Part shown: positions 6,211 through 6,238 of the stretch, one piece after another
Numbering within the stretch: the stretch's first letter is position 1
How the letters are laid out: each line of letters opens with the position of its first letter
Assembly (NCBI GenBank): GCA_947062645.1
Contig: CAMSQT010000073.1
Location: forward strand, 1-6,238
Source of the DNA: an uncultured Clostridium sp.
GTDB lineage: Bacteria; Bacillota; Clostridia; TANB77; CAG-508
Direction: 5' to 3'
Length of the DNA stretch: 6,238 bases
The notes under the pieces: model-generated
The model's input: only the letters and a program-made list of their open reading frames with translations
Database searches by the model: none
Told to the model about the DNA's origin: nothing
Program-made: the position numbers and the translations under genes

Positions 6211-6238
6211 AGATCGGAAGAACGTCGTGTAGGGAAAG
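6211..6238. other. Illumina TruSeq adapter read-through at the contig end (not genomic)
   Basis: The final 28 bases start AGATCGGAAG and continue with CGTCGTGTAGGGAAAG, matching the reverse-complemented TruSeq universal adapter at 27 of 28 positions; the single difference is A for G at 6222. No biological function should be assigned to it. It shows that the window end is an assembly edge and that the underlying data are Illumina short reads. Confidence 0.95.

Noticed and set aside
1..6238. CRISPR array, tRNA, rRNA, riboswitch, insertion sequence or phage genes
   Set aside because: I saw no repeated-spacer pattern, no cloverleaf or rRNA-like stretch, and no transposase or phage coding sequence; nearly all of the window is accounted for by the envelope genes.

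Overview
The window is AT-rich and reads as a low-GC Gram-positive bacterium (Clostridia or a related Firmicutes lineage). The evidence is strong AGGAGG-type ribosome binding sites, AT-rich codon choice with AGA as the main arginine codon, and a cell-envelope gene set laid out in Firmicutes style. All recognisable genes lie on the minus strand. The right edge is a contig end: the last 28 bases (6211-6238) match Illumina TruSeq adapter sequence with one mismatch and are not genomic.

Reading in the direction of transcription (right to left), the layout is: a partial promoter and ftsE (6205-5480); ftsX (5490-4589), overlapping ftsE; a catalytically intact M23 peptidoglycan hydrolase with a coiled coil (4578-3364); a second, paralogous coiled-coil M23 hydrolase (3342-2097); a strong hairpin in a 98-base gap; an S41 C-terminal processing protease with a PDZ domain (1998-790); pgsA (769-176); and a 143-base gap with an inverted repeat, a sigma-A-type promoter and a REP-like hairpin. 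The gap leads into the first codons of one more gene (32-1). FtsEX is the membrane ATPase that activates coiled-coil murein hydrolases during growth and division. Having two candidate partner hydrolases and a carboxy-terminal protease directly downstream makes this a cell-wall remodelling operon. PgsA adds anionic phospholipid synthesis.

The striking feature is a repeated translational anomaly. Three of the six full-length genes (ftsE, ftsX twice, and the second M23 gene) are interrupted by a one-base frame change. At each of the four places the zero-frame codon is CGG followed by A, and the protein resumes if one base (the C) is skipped, so that the next codon is GGA (Gly). By my count, none of the remaining roughly 1,940 codons in these six genes is CGG, although CGA, CGC, CGT, AGA and AGG are all used for arginine and about a dozen CGG triplets occur out of frame. 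With the shifts applied, all three proteins have full normal length (FtsE 228, FtsX 299, M23 414 residues) and intact motifs. Random sequencing errors or gene decay should not fall four times on one tetranucleotide. I infer that this organism reads CGGA with a +1 shift, either as a quadruplet codon (probably Gly) or by skipping an unassigned CGG. This would be a genome-wide recoding phenomenon, visible here four times in about 3.6 kb.
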